Shown here: piece by piece, positions 33,258-45,416 of the stretch
Layout of the letters: every line of letters begins with the position of its first letter
How positions within the stretch are numbered: position 1 is the stretch's first letter
Origin: Serripes groenlandicus
Lineage: Eukaryota > Mollusca > Bivalvia > Cardiida > Cardiidae
DNA length: 64,000 nt
Assembly (NCBI GenBank): GCA_031761405.1
Contig: JASEVX010000003.1
Span: forward strand, 62,852,423-62,916,422
Direction: 5' to 3'
Notes under the pieces: model-generated
The model's database searches: none
What the model saw: the letters and a program-made list of their open reading frames with translations, nothing else
Told to the model about the DNA's origin: nothing
Made by a program: the position numbers and the translations under genes

Positions 33258-33765
33258 TTAGCCCCTTGCTTGCAGCACGTTATTTACGTCAATTACGAGC
33301 CCTACCGACCTTAGCAAAGAAAATAAAGATCATCACCAGGTTAAGCTTATATTTAACTTTAAAATATAGCCAATATTTTAAATCCATGAAATTATGATGA
33401 CAGGTTCAACAAATAATCAACTTGCCCTTCATAAGGTATTTCAAATAAAACGATTCCATAATTTACGGAAAGTACGGAAATTATCACACATAAAATTACT
33501 TGTGCTCGTTCCTTTATCGAGTATGAATTATCATATTTTATTTCCTCTAGAAGTTTTTTTGTTTCGATATTTCCTTATCATCCAATCAAAACGTAGCAGA
33601 ATCGTGACTGCATCGAAAAATCCACTTTGGACACAATTTTTGGAAAGACGGTATAGCAAAGTTGTGCAAGGTTCATACACATTACCTAGTGACATCGCCG
33701 GCCTTTCCGTCGATTTGTTTACCCGTATAATATACAGCAAAACCCATATGTCTCCTACACGGTCA
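33258..33765 (-). repeat. Family K repeat, inverted copy
   Basis: On the minus strand it follows the order of copy 2: ACGGGTAAACAAATCGACGG, GGTAATGTGTATGAAC, GCTATACCGTCTTTCC, then a jump to GGAATCGTTTTATTTG, GGGCAAGTTGATTATTTGTT and GCAAGCAAGGGGCTAAC. The part holding the CRE pair and tRNA-like head (about 28080-28550 in copy 2) is missing. Together with 27134-28766 it forms inverted repeats about 5 kb apart. The 135-codon frame at 33394-33801 lies in this repeat and is not a supported gene. Confidence 0.8.
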
Positions 33766-33998
33766 ACTCTTTTTATGAAGAAACACACACTCCACTTTTA
33801 ATCCAATGTTTGTTAATAATTGTTAAGACAATTATATCAGGGTCTGTATATAAATGAGACGCATTACGCAGACCAATGGATTATAAAAGGAATCAAAGCA
33901 CTGAAAGTGCTGACGGACGGTACCCATTGTATGAGGGGGGAAAATATGGTCAACTGTTCCATTTTTTGGAAAGTTACAACACAAGTCACATAATTTAA

Positions 33999-35099
33999 AA
34001 CAAGAGGGCCATGATGGCCCTTGAATCGCTCACCTGATTTATTTATTTTCACTTTAGCTATATAAGCCCCGCCCCCTGGCGGCCATGGTTTCCGACGAAT
34101 CAACTTGGCTTGAAGGAATCTGATAGAGGGTCCCCTAGGAACATTTCTACAAAATTATTTGAAAATCGGCCTGACACTTATGGAGGAGAAGATTTTTGAA
34201 GTTTTCACTATAGCCATAAAAGGCAAAATAGCCCCGCCCCCTGGCGGCCATGTTTTTCGACCAATCAACATGGCTTGAAGGAATCTGATAGAGGATCACC
34301 CAAGGAACATTTCTACAAAATTATTTGAAAATCGGCCTGACACTTTTGGAGAAGAAGATTTTTTAAGTTTGCACTATAGCCATATAAGGCAAAATAGCCC
34401 CGACCCCCTGGCGGCCATGTTTTTCGACCAATCAACATGGCTTGAACGAATCTGATAGAGGGTCACCCAAGGAACATTTCTACAAAATAATTTGAAAATC
34501 GGCCTGACACTTTCGGAGGAGAAGATTTTTTTAAGTTTTCACTATAGCCATATAAGGCAAAATAGCCCCGCCCCCCCCCCCCCCCCCCCCCTGGCGGCCA
34601 TGTTTCTCGACCAATCAACATGGCTTGAAGGAATCTGATAGAGGGTCATCCAAGGAACATTTCTACAAAATTATTTTAAAATCGGCCTGACACTTTCGGA
34701 GGAGAAGATTTTTTTAAGTTTTCACTATAGCCATATAAGGCAAAATAGCCCCGCCCCCCCCCCTGGCGGCCATGTTTTTCGACCAATCAACATGGCTTGA
34801 AGGAATCTGATAGAGGGTCATCCAAGGAACATTTCTACAAAATTATTTTAAAATCTGCCTACCAGTTTGGGAGAAGAAGAATTTTGAAGTTTTTTCGGTT
34901 TCGTTGCCATGGAAACCAGAATTTTGCATGGATCCCAAAAATTTGAAGGATTTCTGGTGAGGTCATTGAGAGGATGCTTTTTGTGAAGTTTCATCCAAAT
35001 TGACCCACTGGTTACTGAGGAGAAGAAGTTGACGCACGACGGACGCCGGACAAAAGGCGATCACAATAACTCACCTTGAGCAAAGCTCAGGTGAGCTAA
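33999..35099 (+). mobile_element. Family A element, complete, plus strand
   Basis: AACAAGAGGGCCATGATGGC with hairpin, subterminal GCTCACCTG, five body units of about 170-185 bp with CCCCGCCCCCTGGCGGCCAT and TCAACATGGCTTGAAGGAAT, the GACGCACGACGGACGCCGGA stretch, then CTCACC, GAGCAAAGCTC and GGTGAGCTAA. It is the inverted equivalent of 25284-26739. A 21-C run lies at 34571-34591. Confidence 0.85.
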
Positions 35100-35490
35100 A
35101 AAATGTAAACAAAAAAGCAGAAATGCATACAGTTCAAACATTTATTTAAGACAGGGTTAACCTTATTTCCAGAGATCTATAATTAAACTCTTGAACTGTA
35201 GACAGTAGATACAGTTAGATAAACAAACACATTTGTGATAGATAATTTATCACATGGATAAACTCTACAGCAGATGATTAATTTGAAAATGTTTAACTAA
35301 AGATACTGGTAAATCTGTATTGATGAAACTAAAAGTGAATAAAACATTGAGAAAACTGTCAAAATTTCTCATACCATCCATCTGTTGAAGATTAGACAAC
35401 ATGTGTCTGTAGTGTAGAAAGGGTAAAATAGTACCTATAGCAAAGCTATTTATTATCTATAGTATCTAAAGAATCAACTTAATATTAACA
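35100..35490. other. Spacer, nothing recognised
   Basis: AT-rich sequence without repeat matches or a supported frame. Confidence 0.5.
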
Positions 35491-35499
35491 CTCTTAGTA

Positions 35500-36480
35500 A
35501 AGAGTCACGCAAGGAACATTTGAAAGAAATGTGGTGACTAGAGTGTTTACAAAATAGTTCTCAATATTGGCCTAGTGACCTAGTTTTTAGCCAGACCATA
35601 TTCGAAGTTAGCCTAAATATCATCAAGATAAACATTCTGGTAAAGTTTCATCATGCTAGAGTTAAAAACATAGCTTCCAGATCATTAACAAGATTTTTTT
35701 TAAATTTGATCAAGGGACCTAATTTTTGACTCAACATGACCAATAGTCTAAATTGGCTTGTATATCATTAAGAAAAACTGTCTGACAAAGTTTCAAGCCG
35801 CTAAAGTCAAAATTGTGGTCTCTTAAGTGTTAAATCAAGATTGTCCTACAATTTGGCATAGTGACCTAATTTTTTAACAAACATTACCCATATTCAAAAT
35901 AAATATAATAAAAACAATCATTCTGACAAAGTTTCAGAATGCTCAAGCTAAAAGTGCCGCTTCCAGAGTCTTAACCCTTTCCCTCATACGACAATTCTGC
36001 AGCAGACGACTTTGAACATATTTTGTCAAATGATACAAAACCTCTATAATTGAATGGATAACCTATGAGTTAAAGTGGAAAACATTGTGGCAAAAGGAGA
36101 AATTGCTCATTTTGAGCAATTTCTTCTTTTGTCTCTATGTTTTCAAAAAGCCATCTGCTGCAGAACGCCTCTATAATATGAGGGAAAGGGTTAACAAGAT
36201 TTTCCTCCAACTTGGCTTAGTGCCCTAATGTTTTTATCCAAAATAACCAATATTTGAAATTGGCCTATCATCAAGACAAACTTTCTGACAAAGTTTCAAA
36301 ATGCTCAATACAAAAATGCAGTGTCTATAGCGTTTGGCTAAGTGACCTAGTTCTTTAATGGATCTGACACATATTCGAACTAAGGCTAGATATCATACAA
36401 GCAAATATTCTGAGAAAGTTTCAACATGCTCAAGTAAAACATGCGGCTTCCAGAGTGTTAACTAGATTTTCCTATAATTT
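35500..36480 (+). mobile_element. Family A body units, both ends missing
   Basis: Five to six diverged units (GGCCTAGTGACCTAGTTTTT, CAAAGTTTCA, GCTTCCAGA) interrupted at a TTAA by the piggyBac-type MITE at 35975-36190. Confidence 0.65.
35975..36190. mobile_element. piggyBac-type MITE (TTAA target), complete
   Basis: The TIR CCCTTTCCCTCATA at the left and TATGAGGGAAAGGG at the right is flanked by TTAA on both sides (35971-35974 and 36191-36194). The host family A unit normally reads AGAGTGTTAACAAGATT, so TTAA was there before insertion. TTAA duplication and C-rich TIR tips are hallmarks of piggyBac elements. An internal stem GAGAAATTGCTCATTTTGAG-CAATTTCTTC lies near the middle. It is noncoding. 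Confidence 0.85.
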
Positions 36481-36484
36481 GAGC

Positions 36485-36605
36485 AGTCCTGCGAGCAAAA
36501 CAACATTGTGGACTCTGCGTAAAGTATCGATCCGGATCAGCCTAAGCATGCCACACAGGCTTACAAGGATAGACAAATTTCACCTGTGGATTTTCTGTCA
36601 AATTG
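36485..36605. mobile_element. Foldback MITE (GAGCCGT family), half copy
   Basis: GCAGTCCTGCGAGCAAAACA, GGACTCTGCGTAAAGTATCG and ATCCGGATCAGCCT match one arm and part of the centre of 8504-8745. Confidence 0.7.
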
Positions 36606-36740
36606 ACCTGTAACTTAACCAACAATGTCCAATTTTCTAATACAACCAAAATACATCAAAATTGATACTTTTTACCCCAAAACATAGGCTACACTATAGT
36701 ATACAATGAGAAGAAGGGTATTAGATGAACAAAATAGTTT
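36606..36740 (+). mobile_element. Family E unit fragment
   Basis: TAACTTAACCAACAATGTCC through GAAGAAGGGTATTAGATGAA matches one body unit of 3581-5892. Confidence 0.65.
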
Positions 36741-36744
36741 GAAT

Positions 36745-37008
36745 GATTAATTGGGGTTTAACACCATTTTCATCAATCTTTCAGTCATATCACGGCAGCC
36801 AGTTCAACTACTCATATGTTTCTTGGCTTTCTCATACCAGTACTTCACACAACATACTTTCCAAGCAACTGGCTGCTTTTCCACATAGTCTGAAAGCCCA
36901 TTGGTGGTAGTCATGTCAAATGTCGGAAGGAATGTAGGCCAAGCTGGTGTTCGAACTCACAACCCCTGGATTAACAGCCTGTGTCTCTACTGACTGAGCT
37001 ACGGTAAA
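36745..37008 (-). mobile_element. tRNA-derived SINE (type 2), minus strand
   Basis: On the minus strand the head GTAGCTCAGTCAGTAGAGAC and the B-box region GTTGTGAGTTCGAACACC are well kept, followed by the body (GCCTACATTCCTTCCGACAT, AAAAGCAGCCAGTTGCTTGG) and the tail phrase CCGTGATATGACTGAAAGAT...GGTGTTAAACCCCAAT. Confidence 0.85.
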
Positions 37009-37527
37009 CTGAGTAATAAAATAGGAAACATGCTGTACCAAAGTGAGCTTGCAAAGATATTTTCAAAGTTGTCTGCTGTAGATTGGTTAAATTTGGGTAA
37101 AGTTTTTTAAAAAGAGCCTTGATATTGTTTCCGTTCAAATATTTCTTCCAATCCTTGAAGTTTGCAAAAAAATCAACAGGTCAAAATGTACAGTTGTGTT
37201 AAAAATTTCAAACTTTTCTTCCCATTACTATGTTCAACAATTGAAAAATTGGGGACATATTTTGTACATGTAAATTCTGTTGCATGATGAGTACATATCA
37301 ACTTGAATATACATAGAAAAAGATAGTAAACTGACCTTTGAATGTATATAGGCTGTAGACAATAATTATGCAATAGAAAATCTTTAAACTTTATGTCAGA
37401 AGTTAAATCTCATAATGTGCTTTTTCCTTTTGTGATCAATAATTTGATTGTGAAATTAATTCTTCTTATGAACATGTACCAGTACTCTCTGGAATCTAGA
37501 CAGAGAAAGCTTTGATCAGATTTAAAA
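37009..37527. other. AT-rich spacer, nothing recognised
   Basis: No repeat matches in the window. The minus-strand frame 37173-37373 has no recognisable domain. Confidence 0.5.
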
Positions 37528-38609
37528 AACAAGAGGCCCAAGAGGGCCAGTATCGCTCCACGGCCATTAGGCAACAATTAAATCTTCAAACAGCCCCGCC
37601 CCCTGATGGCCATGTTTTTGACCAATCAACATTGTTGAAGGAATCTGATAGAGGACCATCCTAGGAACATTTCTACAAAATTATTTGAAAATCAGCCGGA
37701 AACTTTTGGAGAAAAAGATTTTTTAAGTTTTCACTATAGCCATATAAGGCAAAATAGCCCCGCCCCCTGGCAGCCATAGTTTTCGACCAATCAACTTGGC
37801 TTGAAGGAATCTGATAGAAGGTCACCCAAGGAACATATCTACAAAATTATTTGAAAATCAGCCGGACACTTTCGGAGGAGAAGATTTTTTAAGTGTCCAC
37901 TATAGCCATATACGGCAAAATAGCCCCACCCTCTGACTGCCATGTTTTTCGACTAATCAACATGGCTTGAAGGATCTGATAGAGGGTCTCCCAAGGAACA
38001 TTTCTACAAAATTATTTGAAAATTTGTCTGAAACTTTCGGAGGAGAAGATTTTTTAAGTTTTCACTATAGCCATATACGGCAAAATAGCCCCACCCTCTG
38101 ACTGCCATGTTTTTCGACTAATCAACATGGCTTGAAGGATCTGATAGAGGGTCTCCCTAGGAACATTTCTACAAAATTATTTGAAAATTTGTCTGAAACT
38201 TTCGGAGGAGAAGATTTTTTAAGTTTTCACTATAGCCAAAATAGCCCCGCCCCCTGGCAGCCATAGTTTTCGATAAATCAACATGGCTTGAAGAAATCTG
38301 ATAGAGGGTCACCATAGGAACATTTCTACAAAATAATTTGAAAATCGGCCTGACACTTTCGGAGGAGAAGCTTTTTTAAGTTTTCCCTACTTTTTTAATT
38401 TGGTTGCCATGGAAACCAGAATTTTGCATGGATCCAAAAAAATTGAATGAATTTAGAAGAGGACATTAAGAGGATGCTTCCTAGGAAGTTTCATCTTAAT
38501 TGGCCAAGTGGTTAAGTAGGAGAAGTCGTTTGAAGCAAAAAGTTAACGCATGCACGACGGACAATTCGCCATGACATAAGCTCGACTAGCTTTCAGCCAG
38601 AGGAGCTAA
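37528..38609 (+). mobile_element. Family B element, complete
   Basis: It starts AACAAGAGGCCCAAGAGGGC, then TATCGCTCCACGGCCATTAG. Five body units of about 170 bp follow; two consecutive ones near 37900-38220 are almost identical (CCACCCTCTGACTGCCATG). A GCACGACGGACAATTCGCCA segment leads into the end GCCAGAGGAGCTAA. The 3' CAGAGGAGC pairs only partly with the 5' GCTCCACGG. Confidence 0.8.
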
Positions 38610-38626
38610 TTATAATATTTCAATCA

Positions 38627-38755
38627 CCCTTTCCCTCAAATAGACACTTTCTGACGCCTCTGCAGCAGACGGCTTTTTGAAAACATGGAGGCAGAGGAAG
38701 AAATTGCTCCATACGAGCAATTTCTCCTTTTGTCACAATGCTTTTTACCCATGCC
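38627..38755. mobile_element. piggyBac-type MITE, truncated
   Basis: The left TIR CCCTTTCCCTCAAATAGACA and the central stem AGAAATTGCTC...GAGCAATTTCTCCTTTTGTC match the complete copies. The right TIR and flanking TTAA are missing. Confidence 0.65.
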
Positions 38756-38889
38756 TCTTACTGTTGACAAATGCTAGTAAACTTACAGTTTTACTTTTAA
38801 ATGTTACATCTTGGGTCATTTAACAAACCTTTTACATCTTGGGTCATTTAACAAAACAAATGATCTGCCTGATCAAAATTATCAACAGG

Positions 38890-39688
38890 TTCACCCTGTG
38901 TGACACAATATGTAGTTCAAAATGATCTACTTAATGTTAGTTATCATGTACAAGTGTCTTCCTGGAAGGCTGTGTTATAGCTCAAAATGATTTACTTGAA
39001 TGTCTTGTTCATAGTAATTAGTTAATTACACAGTTATCTTCCTGTATTATAGTAAACAAAAACAGATCACATTGTGCATCCTTGATTCGTATTTGTGTCG
39101 TTTATATCTCCTAGATACTTGTCCTTCCATTCCGTTATTGTTTTCCGAGTTACCTTTACAGAATAAACACTTTCATTCAGAATACTTGTCACAACGACTC
39201 GCTGCTGTTACCAGCTTTGAAGAATGTCATTAACGTCGTTTTGTTTTTGTTTTCTACCCATTTTGTTGCGTCCAGGACTTGCCATGTTCACCCTGTGTGA
39301 CAAAATATGTAGTTCAAAATGATCTACTTAATGTTAGTTAATATCATGTACAAGTGTCTTCCTGGAAGGCTGTGTTATAGCTCAAAATGATTTACTTGAA
39401 TGTCTTGTTCATAGTAATTAGTTAATTACACATGTAGTTATCTTCCTGTATTATAGTAAACAAAAACAGATCACATTGTGCATCCTTGATTCGTATTTGT
39501 GTCGTTTATATCTCCTAGATACTTGTCCTTCCATTCCGTTATTGTTTTCCGGGTTACCTTTACAGAATAAACACTTTCATTCAGAATACTTATCACAACG
39601 ACTCGCTGCTGTTACCAGCTTTGAAGAATGTCATTAACGTCGTTTTGTTTTTGTTTTCTACCCGTTTTGTTGCATCCAGGACTTCACA
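38890..39688. repeat. 397-bp tandem duplication
   Basis: TTCACCCTGTGTGAC begins copies at 38890 and 39287. Almost every base agrees through GTTGCATCCAGGACTTC, apart from small indels such as TATCATG near 39343. No gene is recognised inside. Low divergence indicates a recent event. Confidence 0.92.
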
Positions 39689-41744
39689 AGTAATGTTGCG
39701 TATTGTGCATTTCCATCAACATTTCCATGATCTGAAACGAAACAAAAATACATACAGTTACTGATTGCACAATAAAAATAAAATCAAGATGTGTATACAT
39801 GTCTGCACAAAACCATTTTTTATCAATATATATGTATGCTATGATTTGAAGAATAAAATAGTCTGTTTATAATAGATACTTTGCAATTATTGATCTGCAT
39901 TAAGTTATTTGGGGTTATAATGCATATGTATCCAGTGAAGACTCAGAGGAGCCTATGTATCATATTATGCAGTCTCACCAGTCTTAACTGACCATTTACA
40001 TGTAATTTAGACCTAGAAACGGCGTAGCATCACTACTTTTATGTCAATATAACTTTATAAATGACGTCAAGGCAAAGTGTCAGTTAGACATGGATTCACT
40101 AGACAATTTATAACATAACGTACACAAATATACATATGTTTTTGTGCGTTAATTGAATAACATTTTTGGCAAAGCATCATGCATATACTCCATCTAAGTA
40201 AAGACAAAATCCGAAAAATTAATTTATCAATATACATTGTATTTCTTCATTCTTTTCAATAACAAACTTGTATACATAATATCATGAAAGATTAGGTCTT
40301 TGATATCATCAATACAAATAATTGTACACACTTAAGTTTGAAAGCAGTTTTCACATCACTTAACCACTTTTGTCTCCTAAGTCCTCAAATGAGCCTAAAT
40401 AGTGTATACATATAGTAACAATGATATACTTGTACAATATATGTACGACGTCTCCGAAGTCCTTCACTTATTATTTTTTATTTTCCTTCATATGCCACCC
40501 TTTTAAATAATTAACAGATGTCAGATGATAACACGAACAAGCGAATGTCTACAGGAATTGGGCTATTTTCAGACATACGTGTACATACATACACGAAATA
40601 CATGTGAGCTTATTTTCATATTCGGTTACGATACAGCACAGGGCGAAAAAATAAATCCACTCCAAATTACAGTTTAATTGACAGACCTACCTCGAACGTT
40701 TTACGGATTGATGACTAAATGAACATTTTAGGCGTGCACACATTTCTTTCCTGTCAGTCTTCCTCAATATAAAACTTCATGTGTCTTTTCTCCACTATAA
40801 CAATCTATCGTCAGGGCAGCTTGTCAGATTTCTACTTTCATTTTGAACGGAAGTTGCAAGTTCTCCTTCGCAGAGTTGTCGTTCCTTACCATCTCTTTCA
40901 GTAAAATGAATCGAGTGGCTAGATAATTAGTTGGGATATAGTTTTTGGAAGGTGATTATTATGTAATAATAATCTTCTTCCTATGGGATTGCACACCTTA
41001 ATGGAATATGCCCTATAACACACATCCTCTTTATAAACTATATGATCTATTCATACATACGCTAGTCAATATAGTTCGCAAAAAAATCAATGTAAATTCA
41101 TACTTTAAGTGTTTTCATGTACAATCAGTTTGATGTAGAAACTGGTTTGGACAATTAAATTTTCAAACAATTCATGTTTTTGTGGCTTTGAAAATTAAAA
41201 TTGATTTTGATTTTCCAAATACACATCTTTCTGTGGTAAACATTGTTACCTGTATATTCTTACGCGCCACGCTTTTGTGAACAACACCGATACACCGGAT
41301 CAGATAAACATTACACGAACTAGGTCAATTCGAGGACATACCGTGTCGTAAGGTAGTTTCCCCAAAATATGCTAATCTATCCTTAATTACGACATTCAGT
41401 TTTGTTCTTTATATTTCCTCTAGCATATTCATTTATAGGTTTTTACATCAGTTATATATATATTATATGTATATATATATTTACTAATTGAAACGTTGTG
41501 GGAAAAAATGAAAAAAATCCCTCTCAGATATTTTCAAAATCGTCTGCTGCATTTGGAGTCCTGGGATAAATTTCTTATGTTTTGTTACAATGTTGTCAAT
41601 AGTTGTGTGCTAGGGAGAAATGTTAGTTATCTGGTAATTCACGAATGGTGTGTTCTCCCGAACGACTACTCGACTAAATATGTATAGGGGGATTAGGGGG
41701 GCATTCTAAATGGTAAATTACAGAATGATTATATAAAAAGGATT
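39689..41744. other. AT-rich spacer, nothing recognised
   Basis: AT-rich, with TA-rich tracts near 41450-41480 and no repeat family recognised. A frame at 41496-41687 overlaps a MITE-like phrase (AAATCGTCTGCTGCA) and is not a supported gene. Confidence 0.5.
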
Positions 41745-42020
41745 GATTGATTAGGCTTTAACGCCGTTTTCAACAATGGTTCAGTAATATCACGGCGGCC
41801 AGTTCACCTATTCATGTGTTGTCTGGCTTTCTCACACAAGTAATCCACACAACATTATTTCCAAGCAACTGGCTTCTTTTCCAAATAGACTGTTAGCCCA
41901 TTGGTGAAAGATGAATGACGCTTGTCACAATGACAGAAATAATGATGGCCGAGCTTCGATTCGAACTTACAAATGCTTGATTGACAGCCCGCGTCGCTAC
42001 CGACTGATTTATCGGAGGAA
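41745..42020 (-). mobile_element. tRNA-derived SINE (type 2), minus strand, decayed
   Basis: Tail phrase CACGGCGGCCAGTTCACCTA at the left, body phrases TTTCCAAGCAACTGGCTTCT and GATGGCCGAGCTTCGATTCG, and a decayed head CGCGTCGCTACCGACTGATT. Its order matches the copies at 36745 and 56302. Confidence 0.8.
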
Positions 42021-44490
42021 AGTTGAAAGATGTGGAAATCACTTTTCCTGAATTGGTATGGTAAAATCGAACTCATGCATACTGGATAAGCACCCTAACA
42101 TGTTGCCTCTTTAGATATTGTAGCTCTTGAAACAAAATGTTGTGGGAAAAGAAGCCTTTGGTTTTAATATGCATTGGGTGTTTTTTTTTTAACAATTCGT
42201 TTCATTCAATCAGATTTTATCCGAATATCTAATTGTTTTAAATTGTAAAATATTTGGAAGTGTTTGAATCCATGCTTGACGCGTAATACACATCAAATAA
42301 AATTATTTCTATAAAAATCTGATCATCGTGAGTTGTCATGATATTATTTAGATTTTACAACACTTTCTTAATATTTTTGTTATGTGAGAATTGATTTAAA
42401 TTGAGGGCACACCTATACTTAATTAAGCTTTCATGCAAGGAGAAAACATTACGTTCTACGTTGTATCCTCATTCAGACACAGTTTATCGAACATTGTTGC
42501 AAATGTAAAATTAATTCATGTTTTCATATTTTCATTCATAGCACTTGTATACGTTCATTCATAGCATTCGTTCACTTGTGAAAAGCAAATTTGAAAGACA
42601 GTGGCTGTCATAGATTTTTTTTATGACGAGCAAGTTCTCCTATTGTTACAATGTTTTAACTATATATTTATGTTCTCACTTTTGTAATGTTTAATATTAA
42701 ATTTACTTGCTCTTCAAATTTGGAAGAAATAAAGAATATCTATCTATATATCTTTGTCCTTATACAGACGCATAGAAAGATAGTATTAGCTATTGACGGA
42801 TATGACTGAATGTTATTATTTCCTGTACATTTCTGTCTAAATATGAAAAAATGCTTTCTATATTTTTTACAAATATTTCTCTCTATATTTGTTACCAAAA
42901 ATATATTTTGTTTCAATGCAATTTCTAAATGAATTGTATGTATGCCATACTCCTCACTTCTTGACAGTGTTTGCTAACTATTGTGAATATAATATAATGT
43001 CCACCTGTCAACAATTTTGAAGTTTTATTCTTTCTTTCTTATTGTATTCTACTGATGAAGGCGTTCTTCCATTTGTTTGATTTATTCTTTTTATACAATT
43101 TTACCTATTCCGAAACTGCAGCAAAATAAAGAAGTTTTAAAGACTTAAATTCTTTTATTCATTTATTTTCCAACATATTTGCTCTCGTTTGTTCCTATCC
43201 ATATATCCTAGCCATGATCTGTTCATACCTTGCATACAATGCATTATCCCATCTGCACCTGGCTGACATCACTCTAAAATCACCTTCCAGCAGTACTTTC
43301 AGTACTTTGATTCATCGAAGCGTTTGGCATTATTGAATACTACCAAACATCCCAAAATCACTTCTGATCTACAAGAAAATCAAAATATCACGTGATATCA
43401 TCAAATTTGCCGTACTACGATTTTATATCAAACGAAATTTTAAGAAACATAATAACGTATGAATTGTAATAGTGTCAATATTATTTCGTTTCTAAAAATT
43501 AAATTCTTTCTGATTGAAACATGTAAAAAATTGGTATATATTCATACATTGTTTATGAATATATTAATTCAAACTTCAACGCAAAATTGTAAACGTAATA
43601 CTTCATCCACTAATGCTGCCTTTTTACAGTCCGTTTTCAAAATTCAGATATCTTGATTCACCAATGTTTTCGAAAAGCAGTTATATTGCCTGATAATTGG
43701 CACTACTTTTTTGTTGTGGGTATAAAAAAAAGCCCTCTCGGTTTTTGGTACCCAGCTTTACACTGTCATACTGTTTATAATCAGGGAGCCAATTGTTGTA
43801 CGATTTCTCAAAATGCACATGGCTATAGACAGTACCCTAAGGGGTACCGTCCAAAAAGCAGTCAGATGCCGTATTTGTGTGTATTATTTACGCCGCGCTT
43901 CCGCGCCAGTATGGAATAGGTTTTACAATTGTACCATGGGGTGACTTAATCGAAAAGGGAGCAACCAACATTATTATTGTTAAGAAAAACTCTATTATAT
44001 GTTTGAAAAAAGCAACATTTATGAATCAATAAATTGTATTGACTGATTTAAGAAACAAAATGATGCAAAATATGTAGTTTGATTTACGACCCTGACGAGC
44101 TCCTAGGCTACGCTTTTTTAATTGTTTGGCTTACGGCCCCGAAATTCGGGGAACGTTTTTGCCTATTTATAAAAATCTGTTGAATTTCTAAAGTTAAAAC
44201 GTTCCTCCCCATACAGTTTGCTCATTATTGCTATATTTTGACTATACATGTGAACTTTTTCTTTTAATTTCATAAATGCTCAATTTTGATATTTTCTTTA
44301 ATTTGCTTATACAATCGACTATTTTTAGAATGGAATTTTAGAAGGGAGTTAACTCTCGAGTACAACGTCTATAGGACATTTTGACCGTTAGGCTCGGGTA
44401 GTTAATCCCATTGGCGTATTCGAACAAGGAACTCTTATAATTCGGTACATCTGTTAAATCTTAGGATAGTGGTTAAAAGCTGACATAAGA
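42021..44490. other. AT-rich spacer with possible LINE 3' tail
   Basis: No gene is supported. Near 42705-42750, GAAATAAAGAATATCTATCT-ATATATC looks like a polyadenylation signal followed by a short microsatellite, as at many LINE 3' ends, but no coding remnant accompanies it. Frames at 43459-43656 and 43653-43919 have no recognisable domain. Confidence 0.4.
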
Positions 44491-45416
44491 CATGTTAATA
44501 CATGAATATAAAATTACATTTAAACTTTTTAAGATAACTTCGTATTTTGTGTTAGTATACCCCGTCTTTGTTATCATTATTCTGCTAAACTGGAAGGAGA
44601 ATACACTTCCCGCTCTCCTTCCAAAGCTTGTGTCATTAGTCGCCGGGAAGAAGCCCGTGACTTATATTTGTAATAGCTTTTCGGAAATGACATGGGAGGA
44701 GGAGTTATTATTAAAAAAAACTAGAAATATCACTGAAGATGATAAATACCCCCAAAACAGCACCTTGACTCAAAAATGGCTTACGACCGACCAACAAAAG
44801 GGCCATAACTCTGTAAACAAGAAAAAGTAACAAAGGGCAATAACTCTGTATTTAGATTAAATAGAGTTATGGTTTCTGTACACTGCACTTCCTCTCAATG
44901 TGTTGTATCATCCTATGAAGTTTTATTAAATTCCAACAATTAGTTTTAAAGTTATGCTCCGGACAAGACTCTACGAATATGAAAAAGTAACAAAGGGCAA
45001 TAACTCTGTCATTATGTAAAGTAGAGTTATGTTTCTTGTACACTGCACTTTCTCTGATTATGCTCTACCATTATATGTAGTTTTATTAGATTCCATGGAT
45101 TAGTTATTAAGTAATTATACGGACAAGAAAAAGTAACAAAGGGCAATAACTCTGTATTTAGACAAAATAGAGTTATGGTTTCTGTACACCGCACTTCCTC
45201 TCAATGTGTTGTATCATCCTATGAAGTTTAATTAAATTCCAACAATTTGTTTTAAAGTTATGCTCTGGACAAGACTCTACGAATAAGAAAAAGTAACAAA
45301 GGGCAATAACTCTGTAATTATGTAAATTAGAGTTATGGTTCTTGTACACTGCACTTCCTCTGATTATGCTCTACCATTGTATGCAGTTTTATTAGATTCC
45401 ATCTGTTAGTTATTAT

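Noticed and set aside
33394..33801. A 135-residue protein
   Set aside because: It is entirely inside the inverted K repeat, without a recognised domain.
44492..44830. A 112-residue membrane protein at the start of element G
   Set aside because: The C-terminal part is encoded by G repeat units (AACAAAAGGGCCATAACTCT), and the hydrophobic N-terminal stretch is AT-rich sequence with no homology I can recognise.
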